From: Podarcis raffonei
Taxonomy: Eukaryota; Chordata; Lepidosauria; Squamata; Lacertidae
DNA length: 64,000 nucleotides
Assembly: GCF_027172205.1 (NCBI RefSeq)
Contig: NC_070604.1
Coordinates: forward strand, 68,279,023-68,343,022
Direction: 5' to 3'
How positions within the stretch are numbered: position 1 is the stretch's first letter; every line of letters starts with the position of its first letter. The translations under genes were made by a program, and so were the position numbers. The notes below the pieces were generated by a model, which was not told where the DNA came from, did no database searches, and saw only the letters and a program-made list of their open reading frames with translations. Shown here in pieces: positions 43,601 to 53,500 of the stretch.

Positions 43601-44454
43601 CCCTCAACTGCAGTCCTCGAAGATGCACTTCGTGTATAGTAGAGAAAGGATCACTTGGCATACAGATTAAGGTGTACTTTTTCCTTCTTTAGGTTTCTCT
43701 GTGGGGTAATAAGTGTGACCTGTCAATGTCAGCTGGGGCAGATAATTCTCAGAAGTCTGACCCATTACTATCTGTGGAAGAGTTAAAACCTTTTATCTTG
43801 GTGGATCACATGGAAATGCTTTGGTCACTGCTTATAAACAAAAAGAACATGAATAAGCAGACTACTAGACTTGACATAGTCCTGGATAATGCTGGTTTTG
43901 AACTTACTGCTGACCTTATACTGGCTGACTTCTTGTTATCCTCCAAATTAGCTGCTGAAATTCATTTCCATGGGAAAAGCATCCCATGGTATGTCTCAGA
44001 TACTACAAGGCGTGACCTGAATTGGACAATTAAGCAAATGCAGTCAGCTAATCACAAGGGGATGTCTAGGTGTGGTGTCTGCTGGGAGGGCTATTTGAAA
44101 AATGGCGCTTGGATTTTTCATGATCACTTGTTCTGGACCTCACCATATGAATATTGTAGGATGGCTCAAGTGGCTCCTGATTTGTACAGTGAATTGCAGA
44201 AGTCAAATTTAATTGTTTTTAAAGGTGATTTGAACTACAGAAAGTTGATAGCTGATCGGAAGTGGGAATTCACAGTGCCGTTTCATCAAGCGTTGAACAA
44301 TTTTCACCCTGCCCCTCTCTGTAGCTTAAGAACGCTAAAATGTGATATCCAGGTTGGGCTGAAACCTGGGCAAGGTGAACAGCTTACTAAAACTGAACCT
44401 GAATGGATGATCATTGGGAAATATGGAATAATTCAGTTTGATGCTGCTTCATGA
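37516..44454 (+). CDS. ARMT1: ARMT1 copy B, tandem paralogue of the DUF89 enzyme (5 coding exons)
   Basis: A second complete ARMT1 gene in the same orientation, about 10.9 kb downstream of the first. Exons 37516-37571, 38762-38867, 40093-40328, 41903-42068 and 43693-44454 give 1326 nt (441 aa, exactly the human length), with all phases and GT-AG junctions intact. Metal residues D253, N254 and D291, KGDLNYRKL and the RTxK motif are kept, so it should be catalytically competent. Exons 2-4 differ from copy A at about a fifth to a quarter of residues, exon 5 at only about 14 of 253. The upstream ATG of copy A is GTG here, so translation should start at the next ATG (MAAPVAATLPPQ). Whether both copies are expressed cannot be told from sequence. 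Confidence 0.93.
38762..38867 (+). CDS. ARMT1: ARMT1-B exon 2 (residues 19-54)
   Basis: SFAYNTIKDKLPVILTRVIN then NLEQHKNEFFEEHGE: about 8 changes in 35 against copy A. Same length and phase. Confidence 0.93.
38985..39315 (+). repeat. Old repeat fragment in ARMT1-B intron 2
   Basis: GAGCCATGCTAGATCAGACC, CCCATTCAAGCC and GTCCTGAATCTGCTGCCAG; starts about 120 bases after exon 2, as in copy A. More complete than the copy A fragment. Confidence 0.6.
40093..40328 (+). CDS. ARMT1: ARMT1-B exon 3 (residues 55-133)
   Basis: KGIEAEKKVIILLTKLRDEL and on; about 16 changes, all before SPWLYTECYMYRRIHEALAQ, which is identical to copy A. Confidence 0.93.
41077..41316. mobile_element. Palindromic Tigger/pogo-like MITE, copy 4 (ARMT1-B intron 3)
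   Basis: Left end CAGTTATACCTCGGGTTACA, right end GAGCATCCACTG, flanked by TA. The CpG-rich interior resembles copy 2 (GCGCATGCACAGAAGC). No counterpart in copy A. Confidence 0.68.
41619..41732. mobile_element. hAT-like MITE with G/C tracts (ARMT1-B intron 3)
   Basis: Ends TGTGGGTGTAG and CTACACCCATG, with a perfect 8-bp duplication ACTGTGTC (41611-41618, 41733-41740). The interior pairs an 11-G tract with a C tract. Confidence 0.75.
41903..42068 (+). CDS. ARMT1: ARMT1-B exon 4 (residues 133-188)
   Basis: PPISDYDVFKKEKDHGFFES to KEEFLKLLQ; the most diverged exon, about 16 changes in 55. Its PPI matches the human sequence better than copy A does. Confidence 0.93.
42844..43201 (-). repeat. 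Sauria-type SINE (ARMT1-B intron 4)
   Basis: Read on the minus strand it begins with a tRNA-derived head (GATCAGAAGGTCGGTGGTTC then GAATCCCC) and ends in a Bov-B-like tail (GAGTCGGTCACGACTGGAC). A perfect 14-bp duplication AACATCACTTGTTA flanks it (42830-42843, 43202-43215). Sauria SINEs are known from lizards and snakes, which gives the best clue to the host group. No matching insertion is in copy A intron 4. Confidence 0.85.
43693..44454 (+). CDS. ARMT1: ARMT1-B exon 5 (residues 189-441 and stop), catalytic half
   Basis: VSLWGNKCDLSMSAGADNSQ to GKYGIIQFDAAS. Runs of well over 100 bases match copy A without a difference, then similarity drops at the stop codon. Confidence 0.95.
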   Translation, partial: VSLWGNKCDLSMSAGADNSQKSDPLLSVEELKPFILVDHMEMLWSLLINKKNMNKQTTRLDIVLDNAGFELTADLILADFLLSSKLAAEIHFHGKSIPWYVSDTTRRDLNWTIKQMQSANHKGMSRCGVCWEGYLKNGAWIFHDHLFWTSPYEYCRMAQVAPDLYSELQKSNLIVFKGDLNYRKLIADRKWEFTVPFHQALNNFHPAPLCSLRTLKCDIQVGLKPGQGEQLTKTEPEWMIIGKYGIIQFDAAS

Positions 44455-44828
44455 TTGGCTTGTGTAAAGCATTGCACTGTTCATGAACACTGTTTATGAT
44501 GTTTAAGATTGGAAGGTTTACTGGGGTTCAATATTAATGTTATTTATTTTCTTCTACAGATCTTCAGATTTTTAAAGTTTTGTGCAGTTGTGAAAGTTTA
44601 CAAACACTTTCCTGTTATTCTTAAAGTATCAGAACCATCTTAAAGGCTATCTTTCCTCTATTCTTAAAATATTTTTGGATAGGGTCAAGAAGTGCGTGTT
44701 TTAATGGTTTGCCTGCATCTGTCCTCTTATACTGTTTTAGTTATTACAGTGCAGCACTTTGCCTTGTGTTGTATGTTACATTTACAGTTCTTTAGCAGAC
44801 GTTTTTATAGCTGCTTTGGACAAAATTT

Positions 44829-44834
44829 AATAAA
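44829..44834 (+). promoter_or_regulatory. Candidate ARMT1-B polyadenylation signal
   Basis: AATAAA about 375 bases past the stop codon, at a distance similar to that in copy A. Confidence 0.4.
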
Positions 44835-45242
44835 ATAACACATGTAAATAAGCATCTCAATAATTTCTTCAGTATAACAGCTGCATGCATTGGTCAACAG
44901 TAGCTTAAAGCAGAAATAAGGAATCTGTGGCCCTTCCCGATGTTCTTGAGACTCCAACTCTTATCAGCCCCAATGTTAAGAATTGATTGGAGTTAGACAA
45001 CCATAGCTTCCCCATCCATGGATTAAAGAAACAGGAGAGGGAGTGTTCTGGATGGCTCTGGATGATAATTAGGATACATTCAAATCCAATTTCAGGCCCA
45101 TGTTTGGGATAGAAACAATGTCTATTTAAGGCAACCTCTCAAAATCACAATAGCTATTTTCCAACAGATGTATACCTGAGCCTGTACCTTAAACTAGAAG
45201 ATGTCTCCATGAAACAAAGTTCAGTTTCTAATAACCTTTATA

Positions 45243-45400
45243 GGAATATAGGAAGCTACATTACACTCAGTCAGACCATTGGTCCATCTAACTCAGTACT
45301 GTCTACAGTGACTGGCAGTTGCTGTTGAGATAGGTGCTGTCTCCCAGCCGTACCAGCAGTTGCCAGAGATTGAACCTGGGACCTTCTACATGCAAAACAG
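45243..45400 (-). repeat. tRNA-derived SINE, interrupted
   Basis: Minus-strand copy of the SINE seen at 31750. Plus-strand text has CAGACCATTGGTCCATCTAA, GACTGGCAG and GATTGAACCTGGGACCTTCT. Its head is cut by the MITE at 45404-45631. Confidence 0.65.
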
Positions 45401-45403
45401 ATA

Positions 45404-45631
45404 CGCTACCTCGGGTTAAGTACTTAATTTGCTCCGGAGGTCCGTTCTTAACCTGAAATTGTTCTTAACCTGAAGCACCACTTTAGCTAATGGGGCCTCC
45501 TGCCGCCGCCCCACGATTTCTATTCTCATCCTGAAGCAAAGTTCTTAACCCGCGGTACTATTTCTGGGTTAGCGGAGTCTGTAACCTGAAGCATATGTAA
45601 CCTGACGCGTATGTAACCCGAGGTACCACTG
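45404..45631. mobile_element. Palindromic Tigger/pogo-like MITE, copy 5, nested in a SINE
   Basis: Begins GCTACCTCGGGTTAAG and ends CGAGGTACCACTG next to TA. It sits in the tRNA-like head of the SINE, so it moved after that SINE was fixed. Confidence 0.72.
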
Positions 45632-46202
45632 TATGCCTCTTTTTGTAGCCAACACAGTGTTCCACAGATGATTTGGACTACAGCTCCCATCAGCCCCAGT
45701 CATCATTGCTAATGGTCAAGGATAACCCGTGTTTTCTATGTGTAGAAACCGTTATCCCCACTTTTCAACATGATGGAATGGTAAATCATTAAATCTCATG
45801 CACAGTCCACAATGGAACTGTCCAGACATTAGTTCACCAGCTCTTGTACTGTTTGTGAGAACTAGGTCTATTGTACTGTGACAAATAATGACCTTTTGAG
45901 ACAATCTACAAACCCTCTTCTCCATATAGCATCATCAATTTGCATAGTACATAATAGCACCTCTAATCACATTTTGCATAATATTTAAGCCTCCAGGGAC
46001 TCTGTGTGCCTCTCCACATCTGTTATTGATTGAGGGTATTTATATTCAACGTTAGTATCCAATCCACGCAAAGTGTTCCACAGATGATATGGTCATATCT
46101 CTCCCTTCCTAATTCTCTGGTAGGCTGATTAAAAAATGTTTACATTTCTTTCTTTCTGCTTGTTCCTCGAACTATAGGGCAAGAATCCATGGCCATATGC
46201 AG

Positions 46203-47202
46203 TTATTGTATTTCAGATTGATTAGTGGTGGCAAAAATCAGTGCTTCATTTGCAGTTTGAGAGATGTCTTTTATTTTATTAGAAAGGTTTTCAAATTTCT
46301 GTGCAAGTGGTGCCAATGCAGTAGTCCAGTCACATATTAGGGCTTGGCAAATTCTGTCAGTATAGGAATCCGAGTCTCTATCGACCTCCATAAGTGCTGC
46401 CACTTTCCCACCTTTCTGTGGGCAAGTGTTGCCTTTAGACATATCAGTATCTGAGGCCTTCTCTGAGCCCTCAGATATTGAGCCTTTATTTGCTTTTTTA
46501 AAAATAGATCTAAACATGTGGTCTTGCATTTAGATCCTCAAAATCCTTGGATCATTACCATTCCTGGTGTGTAAAAAAAATTCTATACCAAAGCCTATGG
46601 TTGTCTTTCAATTAGATTTGCCCCGTCATATTCAAAGACATAAAATTATGCCACCATTTAGCTTTGGAACTAGCAACACACCCATTGTATTTGTTGTGCT
46701 CAATGTGGCAATTAATATATGCATTATCCATCCCATTCCATCACTACTTTATAGGGACAACACACAATGAAACTAGATGAGATACAAAATGCTAATTAGA
46801 AACCACACCAGCAGCAAGAGAACATGATTGTCATCAAGATCACAACATGCAGAGGGGAGGTTTAACTTTAACCCATTTTTTCTTAACCACAAGCCTTATC
46901 AAAAAAATTAAGTTATTAGCTGAGCTTTTCTCCTAAGTCTAATAGCTCTGTCTGTGTCTGTTTTTCATTAGGATTGTGTTGGAAGATGAAAATATGGAAT
47001 CTCTCCTTCCTGCATATTGTGGCCCTGATGAAAATTGTTTATGTGTAATTGTATGCAAGAACATAAACATACGTGAGACCACTTTTTTTTTGGCCCACAG
47101 CAGACACCAGGGGTGTTCAGGGGGTACTGAACATCTGTTGGAGAGCCATACATTCCCTGTATCTGACAATTTTTGTACCAGTGTCCCATACACCAGCATC
47201 AC
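46203..47202 (-). other. Possible decayed retroelement remains (uncertain)
   Basis: Minus-strand frames of 108 and 87 codons lie close together. The rightmost holds a zinc-knuckle-like cluster (GHWYKNC). This could be a fossil gag-type region, but no terminal repeats or polymerase motifs are seen and the family cannot be named. It looks old and broken. Confidence 0.25.
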
Positions 47203-48689
47203 TAGACTACAGTTAAATCATACCATTATAATAAGAACTTTCAGGTGTTGGTACAGTTTCTTATTATGCCACCAATGTACATGACACTTTACAGAGTACT
47301 GTAGACTGAACAAAGGGTCTCTCTTTGCCAAATAATGTGAGTTTTGGCATCGAAAGCCATTTTTATTTGTAGACTTGCTGCTCCTCACAATGCATACAAA
47401 ATACACACAAAGTATATGGTTTCAGTGTATTACATGTGTTCATCTGTGTATGAGGTCTCATAGTAGTTTACAGGTTTAAGAATTACTGATGCAGCATGGG
47501 ATAAATGCATGCAGAAGTCATAACACAAAGAATATGTACATATTCAGACATGTCAGAAGCCAAGTCACAGTTTCTCTGTGTTACTGTAGGTTTTGTGCTT
47601 AGCAAATGCTAGAATCTTTTATGTTCTCTAGAAATAGAGGCAATTAAATAGAATGCATTTTCAAAGTTTTAGTCTGAAAATGCAGTACTTTTCTTAGCTC
47701 AAAAGCTTGACCTTCCTGATGATAACATCTTTATTCATTCAATGTAGTGGTAGTAAAAACATACTAATTATATCTGCTCCCCTCCCTCTTTCTGAAGATC
47801 TTCTATAAACAAGATTCTACATATGTTACGGGTAGAATGCCAGTTTGTAATAAATCTTGGGTACATTGATATTTGGTAGTTAGCAAAAAAATTTCTAATC
47901 TATCTAACATCCTGTCCAAAGTTCTGGCAATTATCATAGACAAGGCAAAGTGGTCCACAAGAAGAACAAAGGCTTTGTTCCCTCCTTTCTCTTTTTATTA
48001 ATAGGAGAGAGTTCTCCTTTTGGAAAGGAAATTGGCACACCTTAAAAAGCTGGTTAAAATATATCTAAAGAGGGTCATGAAAATCCCACACTCCCACTAC
48101 TGATAAATAATTAAAAAATGAGTAGTGGACTCTGGTGGAAGCTTGCCCAAGTAGAAAACTTAAATTGTTTTCTAAGTTTCCACAAAAGGATTAAAGTCTT
48201 ATCTGAGATTTTTACTAAGTGTTCTGGATTTTACAAACCTCTACCAGTAGACTTTTATGGGCTGAAATATGATTTCTGAGGGAGATGACCTAGAAGTCTA
48301 ATGAATTTCATAAGCTGGTCTCAGTTCTAACTAGTTAATTGTAATTGGGAATAGAAGCTGAATTCTTTAGCAGCCTGCACTTTAAGATCCCAATTTTTTG
48401 GCGTATTAAGTTAAAAGACATGATTTGGGAGGACAAGGCAGGATATCAATCATTAAAATGGTTATTATTTGAAACACTGTTTCATGCCATCAGTTCTCTC
48501 CTTACCTACTTAGCAAGGTAAAATAATATGGCTATGTACCAGCCTAATTTTCAGTTTGGATTCAGCAGTTTGTAAAACAGAAAGCCTCCATTCAGTGTAT
48601 TAGTGGGTTCTCCAATTCAATTCATCCATTCGAGTCCACTTCATTTTCTCTACCTCCTCTCCCCAGACCCCACTTCACTAGCAGGAATT

Positions 48690-49070
48690 CAAACAACGGG
48701 TATACCTTCATACCCCCTTTATAAAAGCAGATGAAATGTGAGGGCACGGTAGCCCCTCCAGAGTGGATAAAGCCTGCCAAATTACAGACAAATAAATCCA
48801 GAAGTTCCATTGCTGATTAAATACCTTAAAGGATCACTTTCTAATTAATATATATATAAAGGCAGAACTGTATGAAATTTGCAGGAAATAGTGTCCCTTC
48901 TGGGGACATTATTCCTGCCAAATTTCAGAAGGATAGCTGCTGTGGCTTTCCTTAAAGGGCAAGGTTCACATTGCGGGGCAGGGCGATCAGTCTGAAAATT
49001 GCAGGCATAAAGAAAGGTAAGAAATGTGCCAGATTTCAGGCAAAGAAATCCAGGATCATTTGTGCTAGGT
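48690..49070. repeat. Unassigned reiterated stretch
   Basis: The phrase TGCCAAATT(A/T)CAG with AAATCCAG a little further on recurs near 48776, 48918 and 49030 with variations. Looks like decayed repeats of one unit or an old LINE 3' region; not identified. Confidence 0.35.
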
Positions 49071-49264
49071 ACTTACAAGCTTTATGTGTTAGTCACAGCA
49101 GGGGTGGGGAATTTTTTTAGCCCAAGGGCCACATTCCGTTTTGGGCAACCTTCTGTGGGCCTCCTGTTAGAGATGGAGGCAAAAGTGGAGCAATTGATGT
49201 GATGTGCCATTATAGCAGTCTTCAGATATCTGAAGACTCGTTCCCTACTGCTCCAGAGGGCAAA

Positions 49265-49640
49265 AATGAGAACCAATGGTGGAAACTGCAGAAAAGCAGA
49301 TTTCAGATAAACATTAGGACAGGGGTAGTTAACCTGTGGCCCTCCAGATGGTGTAGGATTGCAGTTTCCATCAGACCCAGCCAGCATTTCCAATAGTTGG
49401 GAATTGCAGTCCAACAACATCTGAAAGGCCAGCCATCCCTGCACTAGGATAAACTTTCCCAAGGTAGAAATTGTTCAACAATGGAACCGACTACCTAGGG
49501 AGAAGTGCTCTCCTTTGCTGGAGGTATTTAAGCAGAGGCTGGCCAGCCGTCTGTCAGCAATATCTGTCGACTATACTGTGGTTGCATCACTGCAGACTGT
49601 GCATTTAGCAGAGAATTTGGTTAAAAAACCTTCATGCTTC
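49265..49640 (+). repeat. CR1-type LINE 3' fragment split by a MITE
   Basis: 49450-49560 contains GAAATTGTTCAACAATGGAA and GGAGGTATTTAAGCAGAGGC, phrases seen at squamate CR1 3' ends. The left part before 49312 continues it across the inserted element. Confidence 0.5.
49320..49441. mobile_element. Palindromic hAT-like MITE (CAGGGGTAGT type)
   Basis: Ends CAGGGGTAGTTAACCTGTGG and GGCCAGCCATCCCTG. Flanks CATTAGGA and CACTAGGA (49312-49319, 49442-49449) match at 7 of 8. The arms pair through ATTGCAGT-type sequence. A shorter related start (CAGGGGTGGGGAA) lies at 49099. Confidence 0.72.
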
Positions 49641-50219
49641 CTTCTAACTCTATTTTTTTGCTCCCTGGAATACCTATGATGCTGTATCTGCTCTCCTTTT
49701 AAAGTGTTTAAGCTTTTAATATATTTGATATGTTTACATTTTTATCATTAAAAAAACAATGAAACAGGAAAACAGGATATAATATTTTAAAAGAAAGAAT
49801 AAAGAAGAGCAGCCATTTGTCGTCAAAGCTCTAAATTTAGGGCTCTTTCATACTTAGGTGTATATACGCCTATAGCACTTAAAGTGTGCACGAAACGCAT
49901 AGAGAATTTGCTAAGAATACAAGATTTTAAAGCGCAACAATACAATGTGTGGAAAAGGCGTTTCAAATTCTCCCCACCCACCTGCAGGAAATTACAAATT
50001 AACTTGCGTTGTTCTAACTCAACCTGTAAACTGTTGGAAGTCATTAAGCCTCGCCAGCTTTTCTGGTGCCACCACCAGCCTAACCTGATACGGAGGGCAA
50101 TGCTTTCCTTGCCCAGTTCCCAAACATTTGGAGGGGAAGACAAACAAACGTTATTCAGTTGGATAAAATCCAACTTCAAGACCTCTCGCGAGAAGAACTA
50201 ATCAGCCGTCCCCTCCAAT

Positions 50220-50500
50220 CTACAAGCTCTGCAGTGTGTGCCTGTTTCCCTGGAGACCGGCGTCGCTTAGCAAGATTTGTGCTGAGGACGCGCGCGGTCG
50301 ATTTCCCGGGTAAAGTTCTGATCGAACGTTGGAAGCCGCGCTGCTCAGGGCTGGCGCGTGGCGGCCCCGGGGGAGCATGAGAAGCAGCAGCAGCAGCAGC
50401 TCCCGCGGGGGCTCTGCCTCTGCCAGGCTCATCGATGTGATCAGCAACGCACCGTTGTTGCTGCCACCTGCCTCGGCGGCAGCCTCGCTAGAAGCGGAGG
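50220..50500 (+). promoter_or_regulatory. CpG-rich 5' end of CCDC170
   Basis: CpG density rises from about 50220, just before the first coding exon; CCAAT near 50215 (CCCTCCAATC). No TATA box seen. Start site not determined. Confidence 0.5.
50377..50499 (+). CDS. CCDC170: CCDC170 candidate exon 1 (residues 1-41)
   Basis: Starts ATG after CGGGGGAGC and ends SLEAE at donor GTATGG in phase 0, matching the phase of the next exon. A (CAG)n run encodes serines. Similarity to the human N-terminus was not established. Confidence 0.65.
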
Positions 50501-53500
50501 TATGGACCCCCAGCTCCAGTCCTGAGCTACTGGTGCGCGGCTTAGTGCTTTGGGCAGGCCCCGTTATCTCAAATATAATATCCAGAGCAGGCACCCCCAA
50601 ACTCGACCCTCCAGCTGATTTGGGACTACAACTCCCATCATCCCTAGCTAACAGGACCAGTGGTCAGGGATGATGGGAGTTGTAGTCCCAAAAACAGCTG
50701 GAGGGCCGAATTTGGGGGTGCCTGATCCAGAGGCAAGGTTTTCTCTTGGTATGGAAAGAGAAAGCCTATTAATACATTCCGTTGGTACATGTTGACTATT
50801 TATGTGAGTAAATGTGTAAGTGTGTGGAAGCCAGCACCCGCCCTTTTCCTAAATTCAACAGGTGAAACTTTCCTCATCGCTGAATCTCTGTGGTAGGAAA
50901 AGTGGCACCTCCTGAATTTTACTCAGCACACAGCTGTTATAGGCATAGCAGCATCACCAAGAAAGAAGACAGAAAGAAAAGGATTCGTCTCCTATCTTGG
51001 TACAGTCATGTTGGAATGTGCTGTAGTTCCCTCTGTGTCGCTGCAGTAGCTCAAATGTGCCCCCTAGCTTGCGCTTTGTTTTCCAGTTCCTTTTTTAGAC
51101 CCTTTATTGATGTCATGGTTGAAGTCCTGTTTTAACTCTGGCCAGTCTTCAGTGCTGCAATCCTCTGGTTACGGTGTTTGTCATGTGCCTTGACTATAAC
51201 TATGCAGTATTCAACCAAGTTACAGTTATAAAAAGTGGTCCACACAGTTAGGCACCAGCTCCCATCAGGTACAACTAGTGTGGCCAGTGGTCAGGGATGA
51301 TAGAAGTTGTAGTGCAGCCACATCTTGAAGGCCATAGGTTCCTGATGCCTATTTGGACCAACCTTTTAGGTCCTGCTTCAGCTGCTCCTGGCTGAATAGG
51401 CAGCAACTGGAGCAGGGCCTTTGCCGTATCAGAGAACATGCCATCCCCCCACCCCATGAATTTTGCTTGGTGCCTCCACTGTCATATAGATACTAGGAAG
51501 CCATTTTAAGTTCCTGGGACAAATGCTGGTTGGGGTTTTTGCCCCTGTTTTTAACGTCTGTTGTTAAATTGTCAACTATTTTCTTTATATGATCTTTCTA
51601 CAAAAGATGATAAGATACCTTAAGCATTATCACCAGGAACGTGATATAAATAAAACATTTAAAGCATTGTCAATGCACACAAATGCACACTGGAGTTGCA
51701 GTTGTTCAACATTGAGAACCTACTGCTGAGTTTTTACAAGTTAGAGACCAGAGCCAAATTGGGATACTCAGATGAAGGGTGGTATATAAATATAATAAAT
51801 AAAAGATAAATACAAACTGCTCACGAATAATAAGGAACAGACTACAGTGGTACCTCGGGTTATAGGCACTTCAGGTTACAGACTCTGCTAACCCAGAAAT
51901 ATTACCTCGGGTTAAAAACTTTGCTTCAGGATGAGAACAGAAACCACGCAGCAGCAGCAGCACAGTGGCAGCGGGAGGCCCCATTAGCTAAAGTGGTGCT
52001 TCAGGTTAAGAACAGTTTCAGGTTAAGAACGGACCTCCAGAATGAATTAAGTTCTAACCTGAGGTACCACTGTATAATTTTACACTGTACATTGTAATGC
52101 TTATTGGGTAAATTACTATATAGGAGAATTCTATTTCTTTTTATTTATCATCAGTATCAAATTACAAGCATCCTTTAAAAAAAAAAAGTGGTTGCCTAGG
52201 ATTCTGGGCAAAGGTCTTTTCTAAACTTGCCGCTTGAGATGTCAGATGTCTTTCGGGGGTTTTTTAGAGCAAAACGTGTTCTACAAAAATTCAGAGAGTT
52301 AGGCTAAGTACACACTATACAAATAAGCATCTCCCAAGAATCCTGAGTACTGCTGTTTGTTAAGAGTCCTACGGATTGTAGATCTATGAGGGGTAAACTA
52401 TAGCTCCCAGGATTCTTTGGGGGAGATGTGCTTTAAGTATAAGGTGTGTACATAGCCTTTGTTAACATGTTATATTGGACTTAATAATGTGATCAATGGT
52501 TTTGTTTGTAAACTATGAATATAGCGGCTGTAAAGATCTCTTACCACATCCACCCCCTCATATAAAGCACTGTTACCACTTTAACAGTCATGGCTTCCTT
52601 CAAAGAATGCTGGGAACTGTAGTTTGTTAAAGATTCTCACCCCTAGTTCCCTATCCCAAAGCGGTTTAAACAGTCAGTCTTCATGCCTATGGAACTCTGG
52701 GAATTGTAGCTCCATGAAGGGGTTAATCTGTGTATGGTCTCTGATTTTCTAGCTTACATGTTATGTCACTGATGTGAATGGGTGACTGAATGTTGTCTTA
52801 GTCTTCCATTTGTGTTCCTCTCTTGTTGGAAGAAACCCACACATCATCAACTTGTCTGACCACTCATTACTTGTTCAGTATAACTTGCTTCATTTGTATT
52901 TTTCTTGGACAAGAAAGCTAACTACTAGTAAAAGTTTTGGAAGCAGCAAAAGGGAAGGCCCTCCCTAAAAAGAATTGTTCTGTGTCAGTTCTCAAGGTCT
53001 GGTAGCAGATCAATCCATTTCATTTGCTGTTTCATTTCATAGAGCACAGCTGCAGTGTGCCTTGTATGGTATAAAGCACTAAAGATTATTGTTTCAATTA
53101 TACTTAGGTACAGCTTGGTTATTAAAGCTTATCTTTCCTAATTCAAGGACTAAACTGTTTCTTGTAAAATGCTGCAAGAGGGAGTATTTATCCAAGGTTT
53201 TCCTCTTTTCAGTTCTTTATCTTTCATCCAACTCAAGGCTTTGATCTAAAGTTCAGAGAAACCCAGGAAGATTGTTGCTCAAGTTTCTCATAGGACCTTT
53301 CCAGATGATGGGGCAAAAGACTAAGATTTCATGTGTAGCATTTTATTTGCACTACACTTATACTGCATATAGTTACAACACCTGTAATGTAATACCCAGT
53401 CTCCACATAACATATGGAGACAAGTCACTTTGTGGTTTTCGTATGTTCACTTTAACTTATGCTAACCTTTTTCTCTAGAGTCCATAATAATAGTGTATAC

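Larger units (their letters stand above)
44455..50376. other. Intergenic DNA between ARMT1-B and CCDC170
   Basis: Begins with ARMT1-B 3' untranslated sequence (AATAAA 44829-44834). It holds a SINE with a nested MITE (45243-45631), a possible retroelement fossil (about 46203-47202), an unassigned reiterated stretch (about 48690-49070) and a hAT-like MITE inside a CR1-type fragment (49265-49640). No host exon recognised. Confidence 0.55.

Noticed and set aside
50220-50600. Minus-strand 126-codon frame over CCDC170 exon 1
   Set aside because: Antisense shadow of the CAG/Ser and CpG-rich exon.
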